A program made the translations under genes and the position numbers. From Cellulomonas sp. (GTDB lineage Bacteria > Actinomycetota > Actinomycetes > Actinomycetales > Cellulomonadaceae), in assembly GCA_031178805.1 (NCBI GenBank), contig JAPSIJ010000189.1:1-5395 (forward strand): a stretch of DNA of 5,395 bases, in the 5' to 3' direction. The notes under the pieces are model-generated. The model worked only from the letters and a program-made list of their open reading frames with translations. It was not told the DNA's origin and did no database searches. Shown here one piece after another: positions 1 through 5,395 of this stretch (positions are counted from its first letter, which is position 1; every line of letters starts with the position of its first letter).

Positions 1-1
1 C

Positions 2-25
2 GGGGGGGGGGGGGGGCGCCCCCCC
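2..25. repeat. G15 homopolymer with adjoining G7-CG-C7 palindrome, possible terminator of the CNNM pair
   Basis: A run of 15 G (2-16) is followed by CG and a run of 7 C (19-25), so positions 10-25 form a perfect 16-nt palindrome. On the minus strand it begins 17 nt past the TGA of the second CNNM gene. The transcript could fold into a G-C-only hairpin of about six pairs with a GCGC loop. There is no U tract, so calling it a terminator is inference; U-less hairpins are common behind high-GC genes. A 15-base homopolymer in a window edge region could also carry a length error. Confidence 0.4.
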
Positions 26-41
26 GCGTCCGGGGCCCGCG

Positions 42-1079
42 TCAGGCCGGGGTCGCCGCCACGGGCACGTCCACGCCGCCGCCCGCCACGGGGAACAGCC
101 GCTGCAGCACGTCGGCGAGCGTCACGACGCCCACCACCCGGTCGCCGTCGTGCACGACCGCGAGGTGCTGGCGCTTCTCGCGCATCTCGGTCAGCGCGGC
201 CGCGACCGGGGCGTCCGCGGCGAGCCGCAGCACGGGCCGCACCAGCGGCGCGACGGGCGCGCCGTCCTCGTGCGCCAGGGTGTCGCGCACGTGCGCCACC
301 CCGTCCAGGCGGTCGCCGGTGCCGACGAGCACCCGCAGGTGCCCGGACTCCCGGCTGATCGCCCGCACGTCCGCCATGGTGGCGTCCGGCGGGACCGCGG
401 TGGGTGCCCCGCCGCCGGCGAGGTCCCGGACGGTCATGGTCTGCAGCTCCAGCGCGCCGGTGATCTGCGCGGAGTAGGCGCTGTCGAGCGCGCCGACGTT
501 CGCGGAGTGCTCGACGAGGTGCCGCAGGTCGTCCGGGTTCTGGCCGGTGGCGACCTGGTCGGCCGGCTCGACGCCGACGCGGCGCAGGCACCAGTTCGCG
601 GCCTCGTTGAGCACCCGCAGCACCGGCCGCGTGAGCCACATGAACGCTCGCATCGGCGTGGCCAGCAGGATCGCCGAGGTCTCGGGGTGCGCGATCGCCC
701 AGGACTTCGGGGCCATCTCGCCGACGACGAGGTGCAGGAACGTCACGATGATCAGCGCCAGCACGAAGCCGGCCGCGTCGGCCAGCCACAGCGCGAGGCC
801 CCAGCCCTCGAACAGCGGGGTCAGCCAGTGGTGCACGGCCGGCTTGGTGACCGCGCCGAGCGCCAGGGTGCAGGCGGTGATGCCGAGCTGTGACCCGGCG
901 AGCAGGACCGTCAGCTCGGTGGAGCTGCGCAGCGCGGCGCGGGCGGAGCGGCTGCGCGGGGCGGCCTCCTCCAGCCGGTAGCGCTTGGCCGCCAGCGCGG
1001 CGAACTCGACCGCGACGAAGAACGCGCTGAGCGCGATCAGGGCGACGGTCACGGCGATGACCACGACGGGGTCGCTCAT
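42..1079 (-). CDS. CNNM domain / CBS-pair membrane protein lacking the CorC_HlyC domain (second of tandem pair)
   Basis: This is a 345-residue membrane protein of the CNNM/CorC/HlyC family, whose studied members take part in Mg2+ (and Co2+) export or homeostasis. The N-terminal CNNM domain (about 1-195) has a first membrane helix ending in the family motif FFVAVEFAAL (20-29). It also has GSQLGITACTLALG (62-75) and the hallmark GEMAPKSWAIAHPE (120-133). A CBS pair follows: CBS1 about 213-270, CBS2 about 275-332. CBS2 keeps a T-L-A-D (320-323) in the usual (S/T)xxD nucleotide-contact position, but lacks the DEYGG motif seen in its neighbour. The protein ends just after CBS2, so the C-terminal CorC_HlyC domain is absent. 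The start is the ATG that overlaps the upstream TGA as ATGA, preceded on the minus strand by AGGAGGAGGACCG, a strong Shine-Dalgarno. An upstream in-frame extension exists but lies inside the neighbour and looks like shadow sequence. The layout resembles the mycobacterial tandem pair Rv1842c-Rv1841c (recalled, not checked). The transported ion is not shown by the sequence. Confidence 0.93.
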   Translation of the reverse strand: MSDPVVVIAVTVALIALSAFFVAVEFAALAAKRYRLEEAAPRSRSARAALRSSTELTVLLAGSQLGITACTLALGAVTKPAVHHWLTPLFEGWGLALWLADAAGFVLALIIVTFLHLVVGEMAPKSWAIAHPETSAILLATPMRAFMWLTRPVLRVLNEAANWCLRRVGVEPADQVATGQNPDDLRHLVEHSANVGALDSAYSAQITGALELQTMTVRDLAGGGAPTAVPPDATMADVRAISRESGHLRVLVGTGDRLDGVAHVRDTLAHEDGAPVAPLVRPVLRLAADAPVAAALTEMREKRQHLAVVHDGDRVVGVVTLADVLQRLFPVAGGGVDVPVAATPA

Positions 1080-2488
1080 CGGTCCTCCTCCTGCTCCCGC
1101 GTCACCGCGGCGGCGCGCTCGTCGTCGGTCGGCGGCGGGTCCGCGGGCACGGTGACCCGGACCAGCGCGGGCACGTGCCGCTCGATGGACAGCACGTCCA
1201 CCCGCATCCAGACGGGATCGGGCTCGCCGGCGTGGGCGAGGTCGCCCGGGTCGCCGGGCAGCAGCACGACCACGCTGGTGCCGGCCGCCGGCAGGGAGCC
1301 GTGCGCGGCGATCGCCAGGCCGCCGATGGTCTCGTAGTCGCCGCGGGGCAGGTCGCGCCCGACGGCGCGCTCCACCTCGTCGACGTGCACCTCGCCGGCC
1401 ATCGTCCAGGCGCCGTCGTCCTCCTCGAGGGTCGCGGCGAAGCCCGTGGGGTCGTGCTCGTCGGTGATCTCGCCGACGAGCTCCTCGGCCAGGTCCTCGA
1501 ACGACAGCACGCCGGCCAGGCCGCCGTACTCGTCCAGCACGCACGCGAGCTGGTTGCGGCTCGCGGCCAGCTGCCGGAGCGCGTCGGGCAGCCGCATGGA
1601 CGTCGGCAGCAGCTCGGCGGGCCGCATCAGCTGCTCCACCGGGGCGTCGCCGCGCGCGCCGCCGGCGTCGAGCACGTCCTGCAGGTGCACGACTCCGCGC
1701 ACCTCGTCGTCGGCACCGAGCACGGGGTAGCGGGAGTGGCCGTGGGCCATCGTCTCGCGGACGTGGGCGACGGTGTCGCCGGCGCGGACGACGTCCACGC
1801 GGGACCGCGGGATCATCGCGTGCTCGACGTCCTGCTCGGGGAAGTCGAGGATCCGGTCGAGCAGCACGGACAGCTCGCGGGGGAGGTCTCCGCTCTCGGC
1901 CGAGTCCGCGACGATGTGCTCGAGGTCGCGGGCCGTGGCGGAGTGCTCGACGTCGTGCACCGGCTCGATGCGCAGCAGCCGCAGCAGGGCGTTCGACGCG
2001 GAGTCGAACACCCGGATCAGCCAGCCGAGCGCCTTCAGGTACAGGTTCGTCGAGGTGGCGAGGGCCACCGCGACCGGCTCCGGGCGGGCGATGGCGAGGT
2101 TCTTCGGGAACAGCTCGCCGAACAGCATCTGGATCAGCGTCGACAGCAGGAGCGCGAGGACGGTGCCGACGGCGATCCCGACGCCCGTGGGCACGCCGAC
2201 GCCGCCCAGGGCCTCACCGACGGACTCGCCGATCAGGGGCTCGGCGACGTAGCCGACCAGCAGCCCCGTCACCGTGATGCCCAGCTGGGCGCCGGACAGC
2301 ATGAACGACGTCCGCCGGGTCACCTGCAGCGCCCGGCGCGCGCCCGCGTCGCCGTCCGCGGCCCGGGCGTTCAGCCGGGACCGGTCCACGGCCATGTACG
2401 CGAACTCCTGGGCCACGAAGTAGCCCGTCGCCGCGGTGATCGCCAGCACGACCAGCAGGCCGAGCAGCAGCGACAGCACCCACATCAC
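1076..2488 (-). CDS. CNNM domain / CBS-pair / CorC_HlyC membrane protein (first of tandem pair)
   Basis: This is a 470-residue full-length CNNM family protein, probably a cytoplasmic-membrane Mg2+/divalent cation transporter or its regulator. In order: a CNNM transmembrane domain (about 1-200) with GYFVAQEFAYMAVDRSRL (22-39), SGAQLGITVTGLLVGY (65-80) and FGELFPKNLAIARPE (123-137). Next is CBS1 (about 218-275), with MIPRSRVDVV and HSRYPVL. CBS2 (about 281-345) has the classic DEYGGLAGVLSFEDL (319-333) and EELVGEITDEHD (335-346). The CorC_HlyC domain follows (about 358-446), with GDYETIGGLAI (383-393) and WMRVDVLSIERH (427-438). The acidic, charged tail (451-470) is probably disordered. The start is either GTG at 2488 or the adjacent ATG at 2485; a GGGGGGTGAG stretch lies just upstream on the minus strand and suits either. 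Its TGA overlaps the start of the next gene by 4 bp, which implies one transcript and coupled translation. Family assignment is firm; the physiological ion and direction are inferred from the family. Confidence 0.95.
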   Translation of the reverse strand: MMWVLSLLLGLLVVLAITAATGYFVAQEFAYMAVDRSRLNARAADGDAGARRALQVTRRTSFMLSGAQLGITVTGLLVGYVAEPLIGESVGEALGGVGVPTGVGIAVGTVLALLLSTLIQMLFGELFPKNLAIARPEPVAVALATSTNLYLKALGWLIRVFDSASNALLRLLRIEPVHDVEHSATARDLEHIVADSAESGDLPRELSVLLDRILDFPEQDVEHAMIPRSRVDVVRAGDTVAHVRETMAHGHSRYPVLGADDEVRGVVHLQDVLDAGGARGDAPVEQLMRPAELLPTSMRLPDALRQLAASRNQLACVLDEYGGLAGVLSFEDLAEELVGEITDEHDPTGFAATLEEDDGAWTMAGEVHVDEVERAVGRDLPRGDYETIGGLAIAAHGSLPAAGTSVVVLLPGDPGDLAHAGEPDPVWMRVDVLSIERHVPALVRVTVPADPPPTDDERAAAVTREQEEDR

Positions 2489-2667
2489 CTCTCACCCCCC
2501 GTCGCGGTCTCGTGCCGGTCCAGGGGGTGCCTACTGTCGCTGTCCATCTCTCTCCAGGTCGGGGCCACGGTCGCCGCTCCAACGGGCGGCCCCGCCGGGA
2601 AGTTCCCACGAGGACAGAACGGCACGGAACGGGCGGACGTGACGCGCCGCCTCGGGGGGCGTGAGAG
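2489..2667. other. Intergenic region upstream of the CNNM pair
   Basis: These 179 bp lie between the AI-2E-family gene stop and the CNNM pair start, and must hold the CNNM promoter unless the three genes are co-transcribed. I see no convincing -10/-35 pair on the minus strand and no strong terminator hairpin behind the AI-2E gene. Visible small elements are an 11-bp perfect dyad GGGAAGTTCCC (2597-2607) and two copies of AACGGGCGG (2581-2589 and 2628-2636), 47 bp apart. Neither can be tied to a function from sequence. Confidence 0.6.
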
Positions 2668-3894
2668 TCAGGCGCCGGCGTCGTCCTCGTCGTCGTCCAC
2701 CGGCTCGACGCCCTCCGCGGCCTCGTCCTCCGCCATCGGCGGGTCGGTCTCGTGGAACCGGGAGAAGATCGCCCACGCCACCGACACCAGCGGCACGGCG
2801 ATCACCGCGCCGAGGATGCCCGCGGTCAGCGTGCCGCCGGTCACGGCCAGCGCGACGACCACCGGGTGCAGCGACACCTGCTTGCCCATGACCAGCGGCT
2901 GCAGCACGTGCCCCTCGAACTGCCCGATCAGCGCGATGCCGATGCCCACGCCCACCGCCTGCAGCGGGCCGTTGGCGGCCAGCGCGACGATCATCGCCAC
3001 GACCATCGCCGCGGGCGCGCCGATCAGCGGGATGAACGCACCGATCAGCACCAGCACGGCCAGCGGCGCGGCGAGCGGGACGCCGATGATCGACAGCAGC
3101 ACGAAGGCCAGCAGCCCGTCGGTGACCGCGATGATCACGGTCCCGCGGGTGTAGCCGGAGAACGTGTACCAGCCGGCGCCGCCCGCGGTCTTCCACGTCT
3201 CGCGCGCCGAGGCCGGCAGCTGGTTGACGAACCACGTCCACATCTCCTGCCCGCGGGCCAGGAAGAAGATCGCGCAGAACACCGACAGCGCCAGGGCGGT
3301 GAACACCTCCACCACCGAGCCCGCCGACTCCGCGGCCTGGCCGGCGAGGTCGCCCGCGTGCTGCTGCACCCACTCGCGGCCGTTGTCGATCCACTCGGCG
3401 ATCTGCTCGCTCGTGATCGACACCGGCAGCGGCCCGTGCTCCAGGAAGTCGACGATCTGGTCGATGCCGTCGCCGAACTGCCGAGACAGCGCCTGCCACT
3501 GGTTCGCCACCGAGTAGCCGACGTAGAACACCATCCCGGCCAGCACCAGGAACCCGGACAGCAGCCCGAGCGCCGTGGCCAGCGGACGGGGCATCACCCG
3601 GCCGTAGAACTCGACGACCGGCCGCAGCACCGCCGTGAACACGAACGCGATGAACACCGCGACGAACAGCAGCTGCACCTGCGCCGTGGCGAAGAACACC
3701 AGGGCGATCCCGGCGAGCAGCACGAGCAGCCGCCACGTGACGCCGGCCGACGTCCGCAGCCAGCGGGGGACCCCGTCGTCCGGCACCGCCGGACCGCCGC
3801 GGCGGAGCCCGGCGACCCGCCGGGCCGGCGTGCCCGCGGCACCCGCCGCGCGGCCGGCGCCGTACCGCTCGGTCCCGCCGCCCTGCTCCGCCAT
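2668..3894 (-). CDS. AI-2E family transporter (PerM/TqsA-type membrane protein)
   Basis: This is a 408-residue polytopic membrane protein of the AI-2E transporter family (PF01594; relatives are E. coli TqsA, PerM and YdiK). Some family members export autoinducer-2; others have been linked to Na+/H+ antiport, so no substrate should be assumed. A basic, Gly/Ala-rich cytoplasmic N terminus (1-45) precedes membrane segments at about 50-90 (two), 103-126, 187-204, 242-264, 266-297, 303-318 and 335-372. Between them is a soluble region (about 127-186), as is typical. Family hallmarks are GYTRGTVIIAVTDG (237-250), GAFIPLIGAPAAMVVA (275-290) and EGHVLQPLVMGKQVSLHP (317-334), followed by GGTLTAGILGAVIAVPL. 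The C-terminal tail (373-408) is strongly acidic. ATG at 3894 was chosen because GGAGGT lies 10 nt upstream. A GTG at 3945 would add 17 unconserved residues. It stands alone, divergent from the tRNA gene and 179 bp upstream of the CNNM pair on the same strand. Confidence 0.93.
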   Translation of the reverse strand: MAEQGGGTERYGAGRAAGAAGTPARRVAGLRRGGPAVPDDGVPRWLRTSAGVTWRLLVLLAGIALVFFATAQVQLLFVAVFIAFVFTAVLRPVVEFYGRVMPRPLATALGLLSGFLVLAGMVFYVGYSVANQWQALSRQFGDGIDQIVDFLEHGPLPVSITSEQIAEWIDNGREWVQQHAGDLAGQAAESAGSVVEVFTALALSVFCAIFFLARGQEMWTWFVNQLPASARETWKTAGGAGWYTFSGYTRGTVIIAVTDGLLAFVLLSIIGVPLAAPLAVLVLIGAFIPLIGAPAAMVVAMIVALAANGPLQAVGVGIGIALIGQFEGHVLQPLVMGKQVSLHPVVVALAVTGGTLTAGILGAVIAVPLVSVAWAIFSRFHETDPPMAEDEAAEGVEPVDDDEDDAGA

Positions 3895-3974
3895 GTCCCG
3901 CACCACCTCCGCCGCTCCCGATCGCCCCCGCCAGTGTGCTCCCACCTGCGGATGCGTGCTCGGGGGCCGCGCCG

Positions 3975-3983
3975 TGCTATGTT
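3975..3983 (+). promoter_or_regulatory. Candidate extended -10 promoter for tRNA-Leu
   Basis: TGC-TATGTT matches an extended -10 (TGN + TANNNT) and is the only AT-rich patch in this divergent region. Initiation near 3990 would give a leader of about 60 nt before the tRNA. The expected -35 window (about 3955-3960, CGTGCT) does not resemble TTGACA, so the call rests on the extended -10 alone. Confidence 0.45.
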
Positions 3984-4008
3984 TTCTGCCGCACCTGACG
4001 GGTCGTCG

Positions 4009-4026
4009 GGGCGCTGCGAAGCGCTC
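4009..4026 (+). other. GNRA-capped hairpin in the presumed tRNA-Leu leader
   Basis: GCGCT (4011-4015) and AGCGC (4020-4024) pair perfectly around a GCGA tetraloop, a GNRA loop. G4010-T4025 (wobble) and G4009-C4026 extend the stem to seven pairs. It lies 25 nt before the mature tRNA 5' end, so it would be in the precursor leader if transcription starts near 3990. A role in processing or stability is only a guess; such a short stem can arise by chance in GC-rich DNA. Confidence 0.35.
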
Positions 4027-4051
4027 GTGGAGGCCGGTCGGGACACCACCT

Positions 4052-4135
4052 GTCCGGGTGGCGGAATGGCAGACGCGCTAGCTTGAGGTGCTAGTGCCCG
4101 TATAGGGCGTGGGGGTTCAAGTCCCCCTCCGGACA
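4052..4135 (+). tRNA. tRNA-Leu, anticodon GAG
   Basis: This is a complete 84-nt class II tRNA. The 7-bp acceptor stem is GTCCGGG (4052-4058) with TCCGGAC (4128-4134), closing on a G-T pair, and A4135 is the discriminator typical of tRNA-Leu. The anticodon stem CTAGC/GCTAG encloses the loop TTGAGGT, placing anticodon GAG at 4085-4087, which reads CUC and CUU. The long variable arm GCCC-GTATA-GGGC (4096-4108) is diagnostic of Leu/Ser/Tyr tRNAs. The T arm is GGGGG-TTCAAGT-CCCCC (4111-4127). The D-loop region contains the expected TGGC...GGCAGACGCG pattern. The 3' CCA is not encoded (CTC follows), so it must be added after transcription. CUC is a heavily used codon in GC-rich genomes, in keeping with a dedicated GAG isoacceptor. 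Confidence 0.97.
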
Positions 4136-4150
4136 CTCGTTGAGACAGCG

Positions 4151-4194
4151 ACGACGAAGGCCCCGACCCCCGCCAGGGTCGGGGTCTTCGTCGT
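4151..4194. terminator. Strong hairpin terminator, probably bidirectional
   Basis: A 19-bp stem pairs 4151-4169 with 4176-4194 around a 6-nt loop (CCGCCA). All pairs are Watson-Crick except one G-T. It starts 16 nt after the tRNA 3' end and lies 11 nt from the stop of the convergent WYL regulator gene (4205). It is therefore placed to end both transcripts. Neither side has a real U tract (TCCCGAG on plus, CGCTGTC on minus), a form common in actinobacteria. Confidence 0.85.
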
Positions 4195-4204
4195 TCCCGA
4201 GTCC

Positions 4205-5206
4205 TCAGGTCGGCGCGGCGGAGGGCGGCCCCGGCTCGCCACCGCACGCCGCCACGATCGCCCGCCCCCGCTCCACCAGGGCCGACCGCACCGCCGGCGG
4301 CCCGAGCACCTCCACGTCCGGCACCCACCCGGCGAGCTGCCGCGCGAGCATCGCGGTCGTGTCGGCCGTGACGGTGACCACGACGGCACGGCCGTCCGAC
4401 CCCGACTCCGTACCCGACCCCGCCTCCGTCCGCACGTGCCGCGCCCCGAGCGTGGCCCGCAGCGGTCCGAGCAGGCCGGCGGGCACCCGCACCCGCGCGG
4501 CGACGGCGCCGCGCCGGGCCTCGGCGTGCGCCACGACCGCGGACCATTCCCGGCCGACATCGACGCCCTCGGGCACCTCGGCCGGCCGGTCGAGGACGGT
4601 GACGCCGGCCATCCGGTCGAGGCGGAACGTGCGCCGGCCGCCCGGCGTGCCGGCCACCAGGTACCAGCGGCCGGCCTTGTCGACGAGGCCCCACGGCGAG
4701 GCCTCCCGGGTCGCCGTCGCGGCGCCGGTCCCCGCACCCCGGTAGCGGAACGCCACCGCCCGGCCGGTCGCGAGCGCCGCCTCGACCGTCGGGAGCGCGG
4801 CGGGGGGTGGCTCGGCGTCGGCGCCCCAGCGGACCGGGTCCGGGGTGACCGACCGGGCGGCGCGGTCGGCGTCCGCGCGGAACGGCTCGGGCAGCGCCCG
4901 CACGAGCTTGCGCAGCGCCGCCCGGGCGTCGGGGGAGACGGCCGCGGCCGGGCCGACCAGGCGGAACAGCGCGGCGACCTCCGGGGCGGTCAGCCCGGAC
5001 AGGTCGGTGCGGGCGCCGCCGAGCAGCTGCCAGCCGCCGCCGCGCCCGCGCTGGGGGTACACGGGGATGCCCGCGCCGGACAGAGCGTCCAGGTCGCGCC
5101 GGGCGGTGGACACGGAGGTCTCCAGGGCGGCGGCGAGGTCGGCGGCCGTGACCGTGCCGCGCGCCTGCAGCAGCAGGAGCGCCGCGACGAGCCGGTCCGC
5201 GCGCAC
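4205..5206 (-). CDS. YafY-type HTH-WYL domain transcriptional regulator
   Basis: This is a 333-residue transcription factor of the DeoR-like HTH + WYL family (YafY/PafBC-like). The winged HTH occupies about 2-58: RADRLVAALLLLQARG, TAADLAAALETSVSTARRDL and AGIPVYPQRGRGGGW. The WYL domain (about 131-198) contains PWGLVDKAGRWYLVAG (161-176), with a literal W171-Y172-L173, and RTFRLDRMAGV (182-192). The WYL fold senses ligands or nucleic acid in studied members. The C-terminal WCX-like part (about 225-310) is interrupted by a Gly/Ser/Glu-rich linker (251-263) made by an 18-bp tandem duplication. GTG at 5206 was chosen because family members begin right before the R-A-D-R-L stretch, and AGGA lies 7 nt upstream. 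An in-frame GTG at 5269 would add 21 unconserved residues and run through the candidate operator. The gene is divergent from a VOC gene, a common pairing that suggests local control. The ligand is unknown. Confidence 0.92.
   Translation of the reverse strand: MRADRLVAALLLLQARGTVTAADLAAALETSVSTARRDLDALSGAGIPVYPQRGRGGGWQLLGGARTDLSGLTAPEVAALFRLVGPAAAVSPDARAALRKLVRALPEPFRADADRAARSVTPDPVRWGADAEPPPAALPTVEAALATGRAVAFRYRGAGTGAATATREASPWGLVDKAGRWYLVAGTPGGRRTFRLDRMAGVTVLDRPAEVPEGVDVGREWSAVVAHAEARRGAVAARVRVPAGLLGPLRATLGARHVRTEAGSGTESGSDGRAVVVTVTADTTAMLARQLAGWVPDVEVLGPPAVRSALVERGRAIVAACGGEPGPPSAAPT
4396..4429. repeat. 18-bp-period in-frame tandem repeat in the WYL regulator
   Basis: Two 16-bp copies (4396-4411 and 4414-4429) differ at one base and are offset by 18 bp, exactly six codons. 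They encode TEAGSG and TESGSD in the linker of the regulator's C-terminal domain. The frame is kept, which fits slippage tolerated in a disordered loop. Confidence 0.8.
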
Positions 5207-5224
5207 GGACCCATCCTGCTCCCG

Positions 5225-5249
5225 GAAGTGGTCAGGAGGTGAGCACTTC
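5225..5249. promoter_or_regulatory. Imperfect 25-bp dyad, candidate operator between the regulator and VOC genes
   Basis: The arms GAAGTGGTCAGG (5225-5236) and GGTGAGCACTTC (5238-5249) are arranged around a central A. Nine of 12 positions are symmetric: GAAGTG/CACTTC perfectly and TCA/TGA internally. It lies 18 bp from the regulator's GTG start and 62 bp before the VOC start. That is a suitable place for autoregulation and co-regulation by a dimeric HTH protein. The dyad contains AGGAGGT (5234-5240), which resembles a Shine-Dalgarno but has no start codon at usable spacing on the plus strand. Operator function is inferred from symmetry and position. Confidence 0.5.
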
Positions 5250-5311
5250 TCCCGCCCACCATGGAGCACGACCGCGGCGCAGGGCCGGCGGCCGGGACGA
5301 GGGGGACGGAC

Positions 5312-5395
5312 ATGCTCCAGGGGATGGCGACGTCGAACTTCCAGGCGGCGGACCTGCCGGCGGCGCGCGACTGGTACACCGCGCTGTTCGGGCAG
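5312..5395 (+). CDS. VOC-superfamily (glyoxalase/bleomycin-resistance fold) protein, 5' end only
   Basis: Only the first 28 codons are present; the gene runs off the window. The peptide starts MLQGMATSNFQAADLPAARD and continues WYTALFGQ. It has the layout of the first beta-strand and helix of a VOC (vicinal oxygen chelate) module, where a short strand leads into P-x-x-R-D-W-Y-x-x-L-F-G. VOC proteins include glyoxalases, dioxygenases and antibiotic-binding proteins, and nothing here separates these; the metal-binding residues are mostly further on. ATG at 5312 is favoured because AGGGGG (5300-5305) lies 6 nt upstream and VOC proteins usually have very short N termini. An in-frame ATG at 5261 would add 17 residues without a well-spaced ribosome site. 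It is divergent from the WYL regulator and shares a 105-bp spacer with it, which suggests that regulator controls it. Confidence 0.7.
   Translation, partial: MLQGMATSNFQAADLPAARDWYTALFGQ

Noticed and set aside
1080..1544. N-terminal extension of the second CNNM protein to an upstream start at 1544
   Set aside because: The added 155 residues are Arg/Gly/Ala shadow sequence of the CorC_HlyC and CBS region of the upstream gene. The ATG at 1079 has a strong ribosome site and starts the CNNM fold.
2489..2667. Mg2+-sensing riboswitch in front of the CNNM pair
   Set aside because: I could not find conserved riboswitch elements or a terminator/antiterminator pair in these 179 bp.
1175..3154. 659-codon open frame on the plus strand antisense to the CNNM pair and the AI-2E-family gene
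   Set aside because: Its product is rich in Arg, Gly, Gln, His and Ala with no domain or membrane pattern. It lies opposite well-supported genes and crosses an intergenic region. Long antisense frames are expected where third positions are nearly all G or C.
2531..3736. 401-codon minus-strand frame overlapping the AI-2E-family gene in another phase
   Set aside because: It is Arg/Ala/Gly-rich shadow sequence; the membrane protein frame in the same place carries the conserved family motifs.
4052..4194. tRNA-Leu as an integration site for a mobile element
   Set aside because: No integrase, no second copy of the tRNA 3' end and no change in composition are visible within the window.
4109..5242. 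377-codon plus-strand frame starting inside tRNA-Leu
   Set aside because: It begins within a tRNA, runs through the terminator hairpin and lies antisense to the HTH-WYL regulator, with low-complexity composition.
5261..5311. Earlier ATG for the VOC gene at 5261, using AGGAGGT at 5234-5240
   Set aside because: The spacing is 20 nt, too long for translation initiation. The added residues are unlike a VOC N terminus, and ATG 5312 has a well-spaced AGGGGG.

Overview
The window comes from a very GC-rich chromosome. Reading is strongly biased to G/C at third codon positions, GTG starts are used, and the tRNA gene does not encode its 3' CCA. All of this fits an actinobacterium; I cannot fix the genus. 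There is no sign of phage, plasmid, IS element or CRISPR. The content looks like core chromosome, and I did not find a clearly new system.

Layout from left to right. Positions 42-2488 hold two minus-strand genes for CNNM-type membrane proteins (CorC/HlyC family, CBS-pair proteins linked to Mg2+/Co2+ transport). They are translationally coupled through a 4-bp ATGA overlap. The upstream partner (1076-2488) has the full CNNM + CBS pair + CorC_HlyC architecture. The downstream partner (42-1079) stops after the CBS pair. Past its stop lies a G15 tract that partly folds back on itself (2-25). A 179-bp gap (2489-2667) separates this pair from a minus-strand AI-2E/PerM-family membrane protein (2668-3894).

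A 157-bp divergent region (3895-4051) carries a likely extended -10 promoter and a short leader hairpin. They precede a plus-strand class II tRNA-Leu(GAG) at 4052-4135. A strong 19-bp hairpin (4151-4194) sits between the tRNA and the 3' end of the next gene and probably stops transcription from both sides.

Positions 4205-5206 (minus) encode a YafY-type HTH-WYL regulator. It is divergent from a gene whose first 28 codons (5312-5395, plus) look like a VOC/glyoxalase-fold protein running off the window. The 105-bp space between them holds an imperfect 25-bp dyad (5225-5249), the best candidate for the regulator's operator. This regulator-dyad-VOC module is the most testable item here: the regulator plausibly controls itself and the VOC gene. 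The CNNM pair and the AI-2E protein are membrane transport or ion homeostasis genes with no visible link to that module.
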